Assembly (NCBI GenBank): GCA_009692865.1
Contig: SHYH01000010.1
Coordinates: forward strand, 1 to 39,184
Length of the DNA stretch: 39,184 nt
Source: Dehalococcoidia bacterium
GTDB taxonomy: Bacteria; Chloroflexota; Dehalococcoidia; Lucifugimonadales; GCA-2717565
Reading direction: 5' to 3'
Positions 8,133 to 16,222 of the stretch are shown in pieces (positions within the stretch are counted from its first letter, which is position 1; each line of letters opens with the position of its first letter). Under the pieces are notes generated by a model. The model did no database searches and had not been told where the DNA came from. It was given only the letters and a program-made list of their open reading frames with translations. A program made the translations under genes and the position numbers.

Positions 8133-8198
8133 GTTTTGCCCCAAGCTTCTCCGAGCACCCTCCCAAGACATACCGCAATGCAGCCAAGGAAACCGTCT

Positions 8199-9593
8199 AT
8201 GGACAAGGGCCTCATCGCCGAGTTGATCCGCCTTCTGGGCAAAGCCAAGGTCAGCACTGCGCCTGAGGAGCGCCAACGGTTCTCCCTGGACGCCCTGGGG
8301 AACTACCGCGCCTTCCATGCTGCTCGCCTCCTGGAGAGCACCGCCGACGCGGTGGTGCACGCGGAGTCGGTGGAGGAGGTGGCCCAGGTCGTGCGCCTCG
8401 CCAATGAAGCGGGAGTTCCCGTGGTGCCCTTCGGCGGGGGCACGGGGGTCATGGGCGGCGTGGTGCCCGTGCGCGGCGGCATCACCCTGGACCTGCGGGG
8501 CCTCAACCGCGTCTGGGAGATAGACGCCGCCAGTAGGACGGCCACCGTGGGCGCGGGCCTGCTGCTGGGCGACCTGGACCAAGCCCTGGGCCGTGAGGGG
8601 CTCATGCTAGGCCACGACCCCTGGAGCCAGCCCATCGCCACCGTGGGTGGGGCCATCTCCACCAACGGCGTGGGCTACCTGGCGGGCCGCTACGGCCCCA
8701 TGGGCGAGCAGGTGTTGGGCCTCCAGGTGGTGCTGCCCCAGGGGGACGTCCTGGAGACCAAGGGCGTCTCGAAACCCTCCCCGGGCCCCGGCTTGAGCCA
8801 CCTGTTCATCGGCGCCGAGGGTATCTTTGGCGTCATCACCCGGGCCACCCTTCGGGTCTTCCCCCAGCCCGAGCGGCGTGCCCTTCACGCCCTGGCCTTC
8901 GACTCCTTTGAGGCTGGCTTCACCGCCGTCATGGAGATGTACGCCCTGGACCTGCGCCCCTCGATGGTGGACTTCGACGAGGACCTGCCCGCCGAGGGCG
9001 AACGGGAGGTCGTCCTCTACCTCGGTTTCGATGGGTTCCGGGAGGAGGTGGAGGCCGCAGAGCATCGGGGGCTGGACATCTGTCGTCGCCACGGCGCGCG
9101 AGACCTGGGGCAGGAGAAAGCCCAGGAGTTCTGGCAGACGCGGCACGCCTCGGCGGAGCGGTATCAGCGAGAGGTGCTAGGCCGGCCATCGGCAGCGCGG
9201 GCGTGGCGGCGCTGGCCCATGGAGTACCTCCACGTGGCCCTGCCGCCCTCCAAGGTCCTGGAGTACCGCCGCAGGTGCTCGCAGCTTCTCGACCGGTATA
9301 GCGTGCCCGTGCGCGAGTGGGCCATCTGGGGCCGCCCCGAGCTCTTCTCCCTCCTCATCGCCGAGCCGTCGGGCTCAGCCGACGCCTCCTGGGAGGTGAT
9401 GGCCCGGGTGGTGGACGAGGTCCTGTCGCTGGCCCAGGACATGGGGGGCACCCTGGAGTACTGCCACGGTGTGGGGCTGAAGCTGGGGCACCTGATGGAG
9501 CGGGAGCTTGGCGTGGGGATGAAGGCGGTGCGTGAGATCAAGGCCGCTCTGGACCCCCACAACATCATGAACCCCGGCAAGCTGGGCGTGTGA
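8199..9593 (+). CDS. FAD-linked oxidase (GlcD / alkyl-DHAP synthase-like, VAO/PCMH family)
   Basis: 464 residues. The N-terminal FAD-binding_4 (PCMH) domain (about 35-220) contains PVVPFGGGTGVMGG, the flavin pyrophosphate loop, and ATVGGAISTNGVGYLAGRYG. The C-terminal FAD-oxidase_C domain ends LDPHNIMNPGKLG, the near-universal terminal signature of GlcD, D-lactate dehydrogenase and alkyldihydroxyacetonephosphate synthase. The substrate is probably a 2-hydroxy acid or related compound, but family members are too diverse to choose. ATG 8199 has AAGGA eight bases upstream; the in-frame ATG 8178 lacks a binding site. No GlcE or GlcF partner is adjacent. Confidence 0.85.
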   Translation: MDKGLIAELIRLLGKAKVSTAPEERQRFSLDALGNYRAFHAARLLESTADAVVHAESVEEVAQVVRLANEAGVPVVPFGGGTGVMGGVVPVRGGITLDLRGLNRVWEIDAASRTATVGAGLLLGDLDQALGREGLMLGHDPWSQPIATVGGAISTNGVGYLAGRYGPMGEQVLGLQVVLPQGDVLETKGVSKPSPGPGLSHLFIGAEGIFGVITRATLRVFPQPERRALHALAFDSFEAGFTAVMEMYALDLRPSMVDFDEDLPAEGEREVVLYLGFDGFREEVEAAEHRGLDICRRHGARDLGQEKAQEFWQTRHASAERYQREVLGRPSAARAWRRWPMEYLHVALPPSKVLEYRRRCSQLLDRYSVPVREWAIWGRPELFSLLIAEPSGSADASWEVMARVVDEVLSLAQDMGGTLEYCHGVGLKLGHLMERELGVGMKAVREIKAALDPHNIMNPGKLGV

Positions 9594-9597
9594 AGGG

Positions 9598-9656
9598 AGG
9601 GCGTGCCCTGCACCCACCAGGGCTCAGCCCTGGACCCACGCTACGGTGGGTGGTCT
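9598..9656. repeat. Palindromic repeat cluster of the GGGCGTGCCC family
   Basis: Directly after the oxidase stop: GGAGGGCGTGCCCTGC, then the perfect hairpin CCAGGGC-TCA-GCCCTGG (9617-9633), then CCCAC-GCTACG-GTGGG (9635-9650). The first module recurs at 12383, 25127 and 26442; a CCCACCCTACGGTA segment also follows the copy at 25127. Confidence 0.65.
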
Positions 9657-9765
9657 AGGGCCAACGCTTAGGTAAAGGGCAAAGCAAGGTGTGCCCGGCA
9701 CCCACAACAAGGGGGCCGTTCAGTGCAGACCCCCTCTCCTTCGACGGGAGCGGGCTAGGGTGTAC

Positions 9766-10599
9766 TCACTTTCCCTCCACCTCCACCCCCTCCCCCACCC
9801 CTACCCCCAGCGCCTTTGCCGCGCTCCCACCCACCAGGGCGATCTCCAGGTAGCCGTGGCTGCCCACCAGGGCCACCAGCCCCCTACCCTCGCCGTAGGT
9901 AGCGCTCAGGCCCTCGATGGTGGCCTTGTCGATCTGCACACGAAGGGACTGCCCCTGCACCGTCTCGCCCGGAATGTTCGTCGCCAGGTTGCCGAATCGG
10001 TCCACGTGCAGCACGATGCCCTTCAGTGTCTCCCCTACCCCCCTCACAGGCTGGGGTACGTTCAGCACCGTCAGCGTCGTCGCTGGCTCTCCAATCTCCT
10101 CTAGCGGCACGCCTTGGGCTAGGTGGGCGGCCACCGGCGCAAACACGTCCCTCCCGTGAAAGGTGGCGCTCACCGGCTGCCGCCAGTACGCCGAGCGGTT
10201 CAGGGCCACGGCCTTCCACCCTGGAGGCAGCGGAACCTGGTGCGGCGCGAAGAGCTTTGTTTGTGAGGCCTCGTGGGGAAGGTGCTCGCGGGCCAGGTAG
10301 GTCAGCAGCCCGTTGTCGGGTGCGACAAAGCGGTGATCACGAGCCTGCATTGCCAGCGCCCGCCGCTGGGTGCCTACCCCAGGGTCAACCACACCCACGA
10401 AGATGGTGTCCTTGGGGAAGTAGCGGTACGCCGTGTGCAGGACAAAGGCGGCCTGGGGCACGTTCTGGGGGGCAATCTCATGGGTGACGTCTACGATGGC
10501 GGCGTCAGGGCAGATGCCCAGGATGACCCCCTTCATGGAGGCCACGTAGGCGTCGGCCGTGCCGAAGTCCGTCAGGAGGGCGATGACAGGCGCTGGCAT
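9766..10599 (-). CDS. SAM hydrolase (DUF62 / SAM hydroxide adenosyltransferase)
   Basis: 277 residues, typical for the family whose characterised members hydrolyse S-adenosylmethionine to adenosine and methionine and are related to the fluorinase and chlorinase. The N-terminal domain has LLTDFGTADAYV, DVTHEIAPQN (substrate and water-binding Asp), and VDPGVGTQRR. The C-terminal domain has the conserved FHGRDVFAPVAAHLA segment and a DRFGNLATNI strand. Halogenase function is less likely than hydrolysis because the VDPGVG..R and DxxGN pattern is that of the common hydrolases. It is the last gene of a gatB-secG-SAM hydrolase unit, six bp after secG; whether it controls SAM level is unknown. Confidence 0.88.
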   Translation of the reverse strand: MPAPVIALLTDFGTADAYVASMKGVILGICPDAAIVDVTHEIAPQNVPQAAFVLHTAYRYFPKDTIFVGVVDPGVGTQRRALAMQARDHRFVAPDNGLLTYLAREHLPHEASQTKLFAPHQVPLPPGWKAVALNRSAYWRQPVSATFHGRDVFAPVAAHLAQGVPLEEIGEPATTLTVLNVPQPVRGVGETLKGIVLHVDRFGNLATNIPGETVQGQSLRVQIDKATIEGLSATYGEGRGLVALVGSHGYLEIALVGGSAAKALGVGVGEGVEVEGK

Positions 10600-10605
10600 G
10601 GAGCC

Positions 10606-10833
10606 TCAGACGGACACCCTCGTGACCCACACGCTGGCAAGAGAGATGAGGATGAAGACCACCGCCAGGACGATGGTGAACTGGAAAAGGGTTTGCTCCA
10701 GGCCTCGTCGGACGCGGAAAGTGCTCTGCGCGCTGCCAAAGAGGCCCGACCCTTGGCCCTTCACTTGGAGGAGGATGGCCGCGACCAACAGAACGGACAC
10801 CAGGATTTGGGAAATGTTGAGGAAAACCGCCAT
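10606..10833 (-). CDS. secG: Preprotein translocase subunit SecG
   Basis: 75 residues with two hydrophobic helices (about 5-24 and 50-71) separated by a Gly-rich loop that reads QGSGLFGSAQSTFRVRRG, the SecG signature. SecG is the small accessory subunit of SecYEG and aids insertion cycles of SecA. The length is normal for the family. It lies 11 bp downstream of gatB and just ahead of the SAM hydrolase, all on the minus strand. Confidence 0.93.
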   Translation of the reverse strand: MAVFLNISQILVSVLLVAAILLQVKGQGSGLFGSAQSTFRVRRGLEQTLFQFTIVLAVVFILISLASVWVTRVSV

Positions 10834-10844
10834 GGGCTCTTTGT

Positions 10845-12320
10845 CTACTCCTTCATAGTCTTGAGTCGGGCCGACAGAAGCTCCTGGGTGAGGCTGGGGT
10901 TGGCTTTGCCCTGGCTGCGCTTCATCACCTGGCCCAACAGGAACTTGACGGCCGTCTCCTTGCCCCTCTGGTAGTCCTTAACGGCCTGAGGGTTGCCAGC
11001 CAGCACCTCCTCCACCAGGGGCCCCAGGGTGTCGGCGTCGCTCACCTGGACGAGCCCGCGCTCATGGACGATGGCCTCGGGGGCCTTGCCCGTGAGGAAC
11101 ATCTCTTCAAAGGCGGCCTTGGCCATGGAGATGCTTAGGCTTCCCTTGTCCACCATGTCCTGCAGATCGGCCAGGGCCTGGGGGGTCAAAGACACGTCGG
11201 AGATCTCCCGGTCCTCCGCGTGGAGGAGGCGGGCCATCTCTCCCAGCATCCAGTTGCTCATGGCCTTGGCCCGAGCGCCCAGGGTCTCCCCCTTGAGAGG
11301 GCGCGCGTGGACTGCCTGCTCAAAGAAGTCCGCCGTGCCCTTGGAGGCGGTGAGGAGGCTCGCGTCGTAAAGCGGGAGGCCGTACTCCCCTACCAGGCGG
11401 TTCTGTCGCGCCTCGGCCAGCTCCGGCAGTCGAGATCGGATCTCCTCCACCCATGCGGGCGCGATGAGAAGCGGCGGCAGGTCCGGCTCGGGGAAGTACC
11501 GGTAGTCGTGGGCGTGCTCCTTGCTCCGCTGGCTCACCGTCACCCCCCGCTCCTCCACCCACCCCCGTGTCTCCTGGGGGATGGCGCCTCCCTGGGAGAC
11601 CACCTCCACCTGTCGCACGAACTCGTACTCCAGGGCCCGGTAGACGGCGCGGAAGCTGTTCATGTTCTTCACCTCCACCTTGGGGCCCAGGCGCGTCTCT
11701 CCCTGGGGGCGGACGCTGATGTTGGCGTCGCAGCGGAAGCTGCCGTCCTGCATGTTCCCTGTGGAGACCCCCAGGTACTGGAGGATGCTGCGCAGGCGCG
11801 TCAGGTACTGGCGGGCCTCCTCCGGTGAGCGCAGGTCGGGCTCACCAACCACCTCCATGAGGGGCACCCCCGCCCGGTTCACGTCGAGGAGGGAGTAGCT
11901 CTCCTCATCGGAAGGATGGTGGTGGGACAGCTTGGCCACGTCCTCCTCCAGGTGCACACGGGTGATGCCGGCGCGCTTTTCGACGCCGTTCGCCTGAATG
12001 CTCAGCCATCCGTTGCTGGAGATGGGCTGGTCGAACTGGGAGATCTGGTACCCCTTCATCAGGTCCGGGTAGGGGTAGTTCTTGCGGTCGAACTTGGTCT
12101 CACGGGCGATGGTGCAGTGGAGGGCCAGCCCCGTCATGATGGTGAACTCCACGGCCCTTCGGTTGATGACGGGCAGCACGCCTGGCATACCCAGGCAGAC
12201 GGGGCACACCAGGGTGTTGGGGGGCGCGTCGAAGTAGTTGGCGCTGCAAGAGCAGAACATCTTGCTCCTGGTGAGGAGCTGGGCGTGCACCTCCAGGCCA
12301 ATGACCTGTTCGTACTGCAT
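10845..12320 (-). CDS. gatB: Aspartyl/glutamyl-tRNA(Asn/Gln) amidotransferase subunit B
   Basis: 491 residues, full length. GatB binds misacylated Glu-tRNA-Gln or Asp-tRNA-Asn, phosphorylates the acyl group and receives ammonia from GatA. The N-terminus [14 protein letters not shown], the zinc site CSCSANYF...CPVCLGMPG, and [16 protein letters not shown] are all diagnostic. The C-terminal YqeY-like domain (about 345-491) contacts the tRNA elbow. ATG 12320 follows a promoter-like pair about 33 bp upstream. gatA and gatC are not adjacent. First gene of the minus-strand gatB-secG-SAM hydrolase operon. Confidence 0.97.
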   Translation of the reverse strand: MQYEQVIGLEVHAQLLTRSKMFCSCSANYFDAPPNTLVCPVCLGMPGVLPVINRRAVEFTIMTGLALHCTIARETKFDRKNYPYPDLMKGYQISQFDQPISSNGWLSIQANGVEKRAGITRVHLEEDVAKLSHHHPSDEESYSLLDVNRAGVPLMEVVGEPDLRSPEEARQYLTRLRSILQYLGVSTGNMQDGSFRCDANISVRPQGETRLGPKVEVKNMNSFRAVYRALEYEFVRQVEVVSQGGAIPQETRGWVEERGVTVSQRSKEHAHDYRYFPEPDLPPLLIAPAWVEEIRSRLPELAEARQNRLVGEYGLPLYDASLLTASKGTADFFEQAVHARPLKGETLGARAKAMSNWMLGEMARLLHAEDREISDVSLTPQALADLQDMVDKGSLSISMAKAAFEEMFLTGKAPEAIVHERGLVQVSDADTLGPLVEEVLAGNPQAVKDYQRGKETAVKFLLGQVMKRSQGKANPSLTQELLSARLKTMKE

Positions 12321-12352
12321 TATGACTCGCTAGACCCCCTAGGTTCAGGCCC

Positions 12353-12381
12353 AGTATATCAAGGCGATAGGTGAGGAACAA
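12353..12381 (-). promoter_or_regulatory. Promoter for the gatB operon
   Basis: On the minus strand, TTGTTC (12376-12381), a 17-bp spacer and TATACT (12353-12358). The -10 box is strong, the -35 weak. It abuts a GGGCAGGGCGTGCCC repeat and is divergent from the promoter at 12406-12434. Confidence 0.5.
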
Positions 12382-12398
12382 GGGCAGGGCGTGCCCTG
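12382..12398. repeat. Palindromic repeat, GGGCGTGCCC family
   Basis: GGGCAGGGCGTGCCCTGG lies between two divergent promoters. The same core is at 9598, 25127 and 26442. Confidence 0.6.
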
Positions 12399-12405
12399 GT
12401 TTGCG

Positions 12406-12434
12406 TTGACAGTCATATATAGGTATGGTACTCT
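12406..12434 (+). promoter_or_regulatory. Candidate promoter for the HTH regulator
   Basis: Consensus TTGACA (12406-12411), 17 bp, TACTCT (12429-12434). The -35 is perfect and the -10 is poor, which suggests activation or a weak basal level. Transcription would begin near 12441, giving a leader of about 40 bases. Confidence 0.45.
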
Positions 12435-12461
12435 GCCAGCAAGCCTTCAAGGGAAGAGACT

Positions 12462-12479
12462 TCTACAGATTTATGTAGA
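12462..12479. promoter_or_regulatory. Inverted repeat just before the regulator start
   Basis: TCTACA-GATTTA-TGTAGA, perfect six-base arms, ends three bases before ATG 12482. It lies where the ribosome-binding site would be, so it could be an operator for autoregulation or a small RNA hairpin. Confidence 0.45.
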
Positions 12480-12481
12480 TT

Positions 12482-13186
12482 ATGACCAGTACGGCAATGC
12501 ATCCCTATAGTGATAACGGAGCCGCTACGTCGGCGACGCCAGTAGAAGCAAAAGAGAACGGCCAGTGGGTCTCCCTGGGCGCAGCCAGTCTTCTGCTTGG
12601 GATGAACAAGGCCACCCTTCGCCAGTGGGGGGACCGAGGGCTCATTCGCTCCTTCCGGACCCCGGGTGGGCACCGGCGCTTCTCCCGAGATGACCTGGCC
12701 CGGTTGGTGGAGGGGCCAGCCTTCCCTCGTCGGGACGGCAACCTCCAAGCAGGGAGCAGCAGCGCTCTGCAGAAGATCCGCCGCCGTCTTCACCGTTCAG
12801 GTCCCGAGGCCTTCCCCTGGCAGGCCAAGCTGGACGAGGAGGGAAGGGAGCGCCTACGGCTCTTCGGTCGGCGTCTGCTTGAGTTGGGTACACGCCGCGC
12901 CGCGCAGCCTCGTTCCAGGCCGGAGCTCATGGCTGAGGTCCGTTCGCTGGGTGAAGAGTACGGCAGGGAGTTGGCCCAACGCGGGGTGCCCCTGGAAGAG
13001 GCCATCCAGGGCTACCTCTTCTTCCGTAACTCCTACCTGGATGCCGTGGCGCAGGACCGGGACCATCAGGGGCGCCCTCCCTGGGAGGGGACACGCCTTT
13101 GGAGGCAGGCCTCGACGCTCTTGGACGCCGTGCTGGTGGCCATGATCACCGGCTACAAGGAGAATGCCGAGGCTGTGACGCCGTGA
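12482..13186 (+). CDS. MerR-like HTH regulator with C-terminal RsbRD_N-like helical domain
   Basis: 234 residues. An HTH domain (about 29-79) has WVSLGAASLLLGMNKATLRQWGDRG and the wing motif TPGGHRRFSRDDL, the MerR_1/excisionase type that binds DNA as a dimer. A basic linker follows, then a helical domain (about 115-228) with LRLFGRRLLELG, YGRELAQRGVPLEEAIQGYLFFRNSYLDAV. This resembles the RsbRD N-terminal or globin-like sensor fold, so signal input through this domain is likely but unproven. No ribosome-binding site is obvious before ATG 12482; an inverted repeat is there instead. It stands at the head of the tetrapyrrole cluster and is a candidate regulator of it. Confidence 0.72.
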   Translation: MTSTAMHPYSDNGAATSATPVEAKENGQWVSLGAASLLLGMNKATLRQWGDRGLIRSFRTPGGHRRFSRDDLARLVEGPAFPRRDGNLQAGSSSALQKIRRRLHRSGPEAFPWQAKLDEEGRERLRLFGRRLLELGTRRAAQPRSRPELMAEVRSLGEEYGRELAQRGVPLEEAIQGYLFFRNSYLDAVAQDRDHQGRPPWEGTRLWRQASTLLDAVLVAMITGYKENAEAVTP

Positions 13187-13214
13187 AGTTCCATTAAGAA
13201 AGAGGGGGTTTTAC

Positions 13215-13424
13215 TTGCCACTTTACCTTGCCCTAGCGGCCGTCTTCTTACTGAGCCTCTCGTGGTATCGTATCTTTGAAAAGGCCGGGTATGGGGGATG
13301 GATAGGGCTCCTGGCCTTAATCCCGGGGGTAAATCTTCTCATGATGACTATCCTGGCCTTCTCCGACTGGCCTGTGCTGGTCGAGCTCCGCCAGCTTCGA
13401 CAGCGGCTTGGGGGAGAGTCGTAG
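13215..13424 (+). CDS. Small membrane protein (two TM helices)
   Basis: 69 residues. A hydrophobic helix (about 3-18) is followed by WYRIFEKAGYGGWIGLLALIPGVNLLMMTILAFSDWPV, a second membrane segment; the tail (LVELRQLRQRLGGES) is charged. The FEKAGxxGWxxLxPxxN pattern is seen in small bacterial membrane proteins of the DUF5684/DUF805-like type, none with a known function. TTG 13215 has AGAGGGGG about eight bases upstream. It sits 28 bp after the regulator and may be cotranscribed. Confidence 0.65.
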   Translation: MPLYLALAAVFLLSLSWYRIFEKAGYGGWIGLLALIPGVNLLMMTILAFSDWPVLVELRQLRQRLGGES

Positions 13425-13492
13425 CGGGCCGCCTAACTTAGGGCTTAGTCACGTTGTTAGCCATACAAAGCCTACAAGGTGCCCTGCTCGTC

Positions 13493-13516
13493 CTTCGACA
13501 AGCTCAGGATGAGCGG
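13493..13516 (+). repeat. Single copy of the TTCGACAAGCTCAGGATGAG repeat
   Basis: A half-site identical to the arms of the inverted pair at 36991-37045. It is located between the small membrane protein and the siroheme decarboxylase. Confidence 0.7.
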
Positions 13517-13596
13517 ACGGTAGGGAGCTGTTTAGTCGTTTCTGTGACGAAGTGCTGAGTTACCAAGGTTACATGACATTGCGTGAAGGAGGGGCT

Positions 13597-14628
13597 GTGG
13601 CAACGACCACGCGGAAGATGGACCTCCTGGACCGGACGTTGCTCAACCTGGTGCAATCGTCCTTTCCCCTGGCGCCCCTACCCTATCAGGCCCTTGGGGA
13701 GGAGTTGGGCATCCCCGAGACGGAGGTCATGGAACGCCTGGCCCGCTTGAGGAAGCGCAACGTGGTGCGACAGATCAGCGCCATCTTTGACACTCGCCGC
13801 CTGGGGTATAAGACCACTCTGGCGGCCTTTGCCTACGCGAGGGGAAAGCTCCAGAAAGGTGCGCTCCACATCAACCAGCACCCTGGGGTCAGCCACAACT
13901 ATGCGCGGGAGGGCTCCTACTACAACCTGTGGTTCACCCTGGCGGTACCACCGGAGGAGAGTCTGGAGGAGACGGTGCAGCGGATGGCCCAGGAGACCCA
14001 GGCCGAGGCCTACCGCCTGATGCCTACCATCCGCTTCTTCAAGATCGGCGTCAACTTTGACATGATAGCCGAGGAGGGCGCCTCCTACGACTACTTCCGG
14101 CCGGACGCCCCCGTCCCCTCCGCCAACGGACAGGACACTGATGCGTGGAAGCGAACCGTTCCTCTCAGCGAGTTTGACAAGGTGGTGATTCGCGAGCTCC
14201 AGGAGGACCTGCCCCTGGAGCCTCGCCCCTTCCTGCCCATAGCCCAGCGTCTGGGCCTAGTTGAGGAGGACCTTTTCCGCCTGGTCGGGGAGTTCCAACA
14301 GCGGGGCATCATGCGCCGCTACAGCGCCATCCTCTACCACCGCAGCGCCGGCTTTATGGCCAACGCCATGGTGGTTTGGCGGGTCCCTGAGGAGCGGGCC
14401 CAGGAGGTGGGTGATCTCATGGCCACCTCGCCGTGGGTCACCCACTGTTACCAGCGCCCCACCTTCCCCGACTGGCCCTACACCCACTTCACCATGATCC
14501 ACGCTACCACCAAGGAGAAGTGCGAGGAGGTGGCCGAGGACATTTCCCGACTGACGGGCATCACCGACCACCGCGTCCTCTACAGCACTCGCGAGTACAA
14601 GAAGACGCGCGTCCGGTATTTCGTGTAA
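13597..14628 (+). CDS. ahbAB: Siroheme decarboxylase, AhbA-AhbB (NirDL-type) fusion
   Basis: 343 residues in two homologous halves, each an AsnC/Lrp-like winged helix plus a ferredoxin-like domain. The N-half (about 1-165) has LARLRKRNVVRQISAIF and VSHNYAREGSYYNLWFTL (from residue 98), as in AhbA. The C-half (about 185-343) has MRRYSAILYHRSAGF and VTHCYQRP then WPYTHFTMIHA (from 281), as in AhbB. AhbAB removes acetate carboxyls of siroheme at C12 and C18 to give didecarboxysiroheme; NirDL does the same in heme d1 synthesis. GTG 13597 has GGAGG six bases upstream. Despite Lrp homology it is an enzyme, not a regulator. The surrounding siroheme and hem genes support heme synthesis via siroheme rather than heme d1, as no nirF/N/J is visible. 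Confidence 0.85.
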   Translation: MATTTRKMDLLDRTLLNLVQSSFPLAPLPYQALGEELGIPETEVMERLARLRKRNVVRQISAIFDTRRLGYKTTLAAFAYARGKLQKGALHINQHPGVSHNYAREGSYYNLWFTLAVPPEESLEETVQRMAQETQAEAYRLMPTIRFFKIGVNFDMIAEEGASYDYFRPDAPVPSANGQDTDAWKRTVPLSEFDKVVIRELQEDLPLEPRPFLPIAQRLGLVEEDLFRLVGEFQQRGIMRRYSAILYHRSAGFMANAMVVWRVPEERAQEVGDLMATSPWVTHCYQRPTFPDWPYTHFTMIHATTKEKCEEVAEDISRLTGITDHRVLYSTREYKKTRVRYFV

Positions 14629-14672
14629 CCCTTAGCAGGGTGCGGGGAAATGCGGTAAACGAGGAGTCCAGA

Positions 14673-14805
14673 GGGGCGAAGCCCCGGAGCCTGCCCTGAG
14701 CAAGGCCGAAGGGGTGGGGGTCTGGGGGATACCCCAGACATAACTTCCACCCCCTTCCTTCCAGGAAGGGGGCCAGGGGGATGGTCGAAAGGGTTTTTCA
14801 TCACC
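14673..14805. repeat. Dispersed hairpin-rich repeat, copy C
   Basis: Modules: GGGGC-GAA-GCCCC (14673-14685), TCTGGGG...CCCCAGA (14721-14738), CCCCCTTCC...GGAAGGGGG (about 14750-14772), CAGGGGGATGGTCGAAA and the TTTTTCATCA end (14795-14804). A GCCCTGAGCAAGGCCGAAGG insert (about 14693-14712) looks like a degenerate copy of the TTCGACAAGCTCAGG repeat. It lies between ahbAB and the precorrin-2 dehydrogenase gene. Confidence 0.75.
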
Positions 14806-14827
14806 TGGGGAAGCCAACGGGGGCAGC

Positions 14828-16222
14828 GTGCCGAACACCTTCTATCCACTGTTTCTCGACGTGCGAGGCCGCCGGTGCGTGATCCTGGGCGGCGGCCATG
14901 AGGAGGAGACCAAGGCTGAGGCCCTACTGGAGCGGGGCGCCCAGGTCACCGTCATCAACTCTGGCGTGACTGTGGCGATCCTGGACATGGCCCGAGGGGG
15001 CGCCCTCCTTTGGGAGCGGCGTCCCTATAGAGTTGGCGACTTGAAGGGGGCCTTCCTCGCCGTCGTCGAGACCGGTGACACGCCCCTCAAGGTCCGGCTT
15101 CTCCAGGAGGCCCTCGATAACAACGTCCTCCTCAACGTGGTGGACACGACGCATCTGTGCATCTGGATCGCCGCGGCCATCGTGCGACGGGGTGAGGTCA
15201 CCCTGGCCATCTCCACCGGGGGCGCAAGCCCGGCCCTGGCCCGCAAGCTTAGAGAGGGCCTGACCCGGTCCCGGGCCCTCCAGTGGGCCGACCTTGCGCT
15301 GCCGATGGCCCAGGCCCGTCTGGAGCTCAAGCGCAGAGGGGTCAGGGTGTCTGGGGAGCGGTGGCAGGCCGCCCTGAGCGATGGTCTTCTGGACCTCTAC
15401 CAGCGGGGAGAGCGGCAACAGGCGTGGGAAAGCCTGATGGCCTCCCTCGTGAACGGGGGGATGCCGATACCCCCGTCAGAAGGGGTGGCCGATGCAGAGC
15501 CCTTGGAAGATGGCGTGCTCGCTTCGGAGGACAGTGGAAATGGAAGCCACGATGGGCCCGCTGACACCCGGTACTACCCGGTCTACCTGCGCCTCCTGGG
15601 CCGCCTCTGTGTGGTCATAGGCGGGGGTGAGGTCGCCGAGCGCAAGGTGGGCCTGCTGTTGGAAAGCCAGGCCAAGGTGAAGGTCGTCAGCCCCGAGATC
15701 ACGGCAGGCCTCCAGCGCCTGGCTGGCGAAGGCGCTCTTGTCTGGGAGGCGCGCCCCTACCGGGTGGGCGACTTGAGGGGGGCCTTCCTCGCCATCGCCG
15801 CCATCAGTGACGCCGCTGTGAACCGCCGGGTGGCCCAAGAGGCGCAGTCAGAGAACGTCCTGGTCAACGTGGTGGACAACCCGCAGTTGGGGCGGTTCAT
15901 TGCTCCCTCCGTTGTGCGCCGAGGCGAGGTCATCGTGGCCATATCCACCGGCGGCGCCAGCCCTGCCCTGGCCCGCAAGCTAAAGGAGGAGCTGGCCCAA
16001 TGCCCTGAGATCCAGTGGGCCGACGCTGCTCCCCTCCTCGCCTGGGCCCGCCTGGAGCTCAGGCCCCGTGGGGTCCGCGTGAAGCCGGACCGCTGGCAGG
16101 AGTGCCTCACCGATGACCTTCTGCGCCTCTACCAGGGGGGCCGCCATGCGGAGGCCCAGGAGCGGCTTATGGCCATGCTGTTGGAGAGAGGCGAACCTGT
16201 ACCAGGCGGGAGGCTTCCCTAG
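14828..16222 (+). CDS. Tandem precorrin-2 dehydrogenase / sirohydrochlorin ferrochelatase-like protein
   Basis: 464 residues holding two copies of a CysG-N/Met8p-type Rossmann domain. The C-terminal copy (about 246-464) is canonical: YYPVYLRLLGRLCVVIGGGEVAERKV, NVVDNPQLGRFIAPSVVRRG and ISTGGASPALARKLKEEL. The N-terminal copy (about 1-215) keeps GGG (21-23), NVVD and ISTGGASPALARKL, but has HEEETK in place of VAERK and CIWIAAAIV in place of the usual FIxPAxV. The acidic, proline-containing linker is about 216-245. Met8p/CysG-N oxidises precorrin-2 to sirohydrochlorin with NAD and can insert iron. The second copy is probably the active one and the first may be structural. GTG 14828 has a weak binding site. 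The stop overlaps the hemA GTG. Confidence 0.85.
   Translation: MPNTFYPLFLDVRGRRCVILGGGHEEETKAEALLERGAQVTVINSGVTVAILDMARGGALLWERRPYRVGDLKGAFLAVVETGDTPLKVRLLQEALDNNVLLNVVDTTHLCIWIAAAIVRRGEVTLAISTGGASPALARKLREGLTRSRALQWADLALPMAQARLELKRRGVRVSGERWQAALSDGLLDLYQRGERQQAWESLMASLVNGGMPIPPSEGVADAEPLEDGVLASEDSGNGSHDGPADTRYYPVYLRLLGRLCVVIGGGEVAERKVGLLLESQAKVKVVSPEITAGLQRLAGEGALVWEARPYRVGDLRGAFLAIAAISDAAVNRRVAQEAQSENVLVNVVDNPQLGRFIAPSVVRRGEVIVAISTGGASPALARKLKEELAQCPEIQWADAAPLLAWARLELRPRGVRVKPDRWQECLTDDLLRLYQGGRHAEAQERLMAMLLERGEPVPGGRLP

Noticed and set aside
13597-14628. Annotation as an Lrp/AsnC transcription regulator
   Set aside because: The HTH-like part is shared, but both halves carry the siroheme decarboxylase motifs and the gene lies among siroheme and hem genes.
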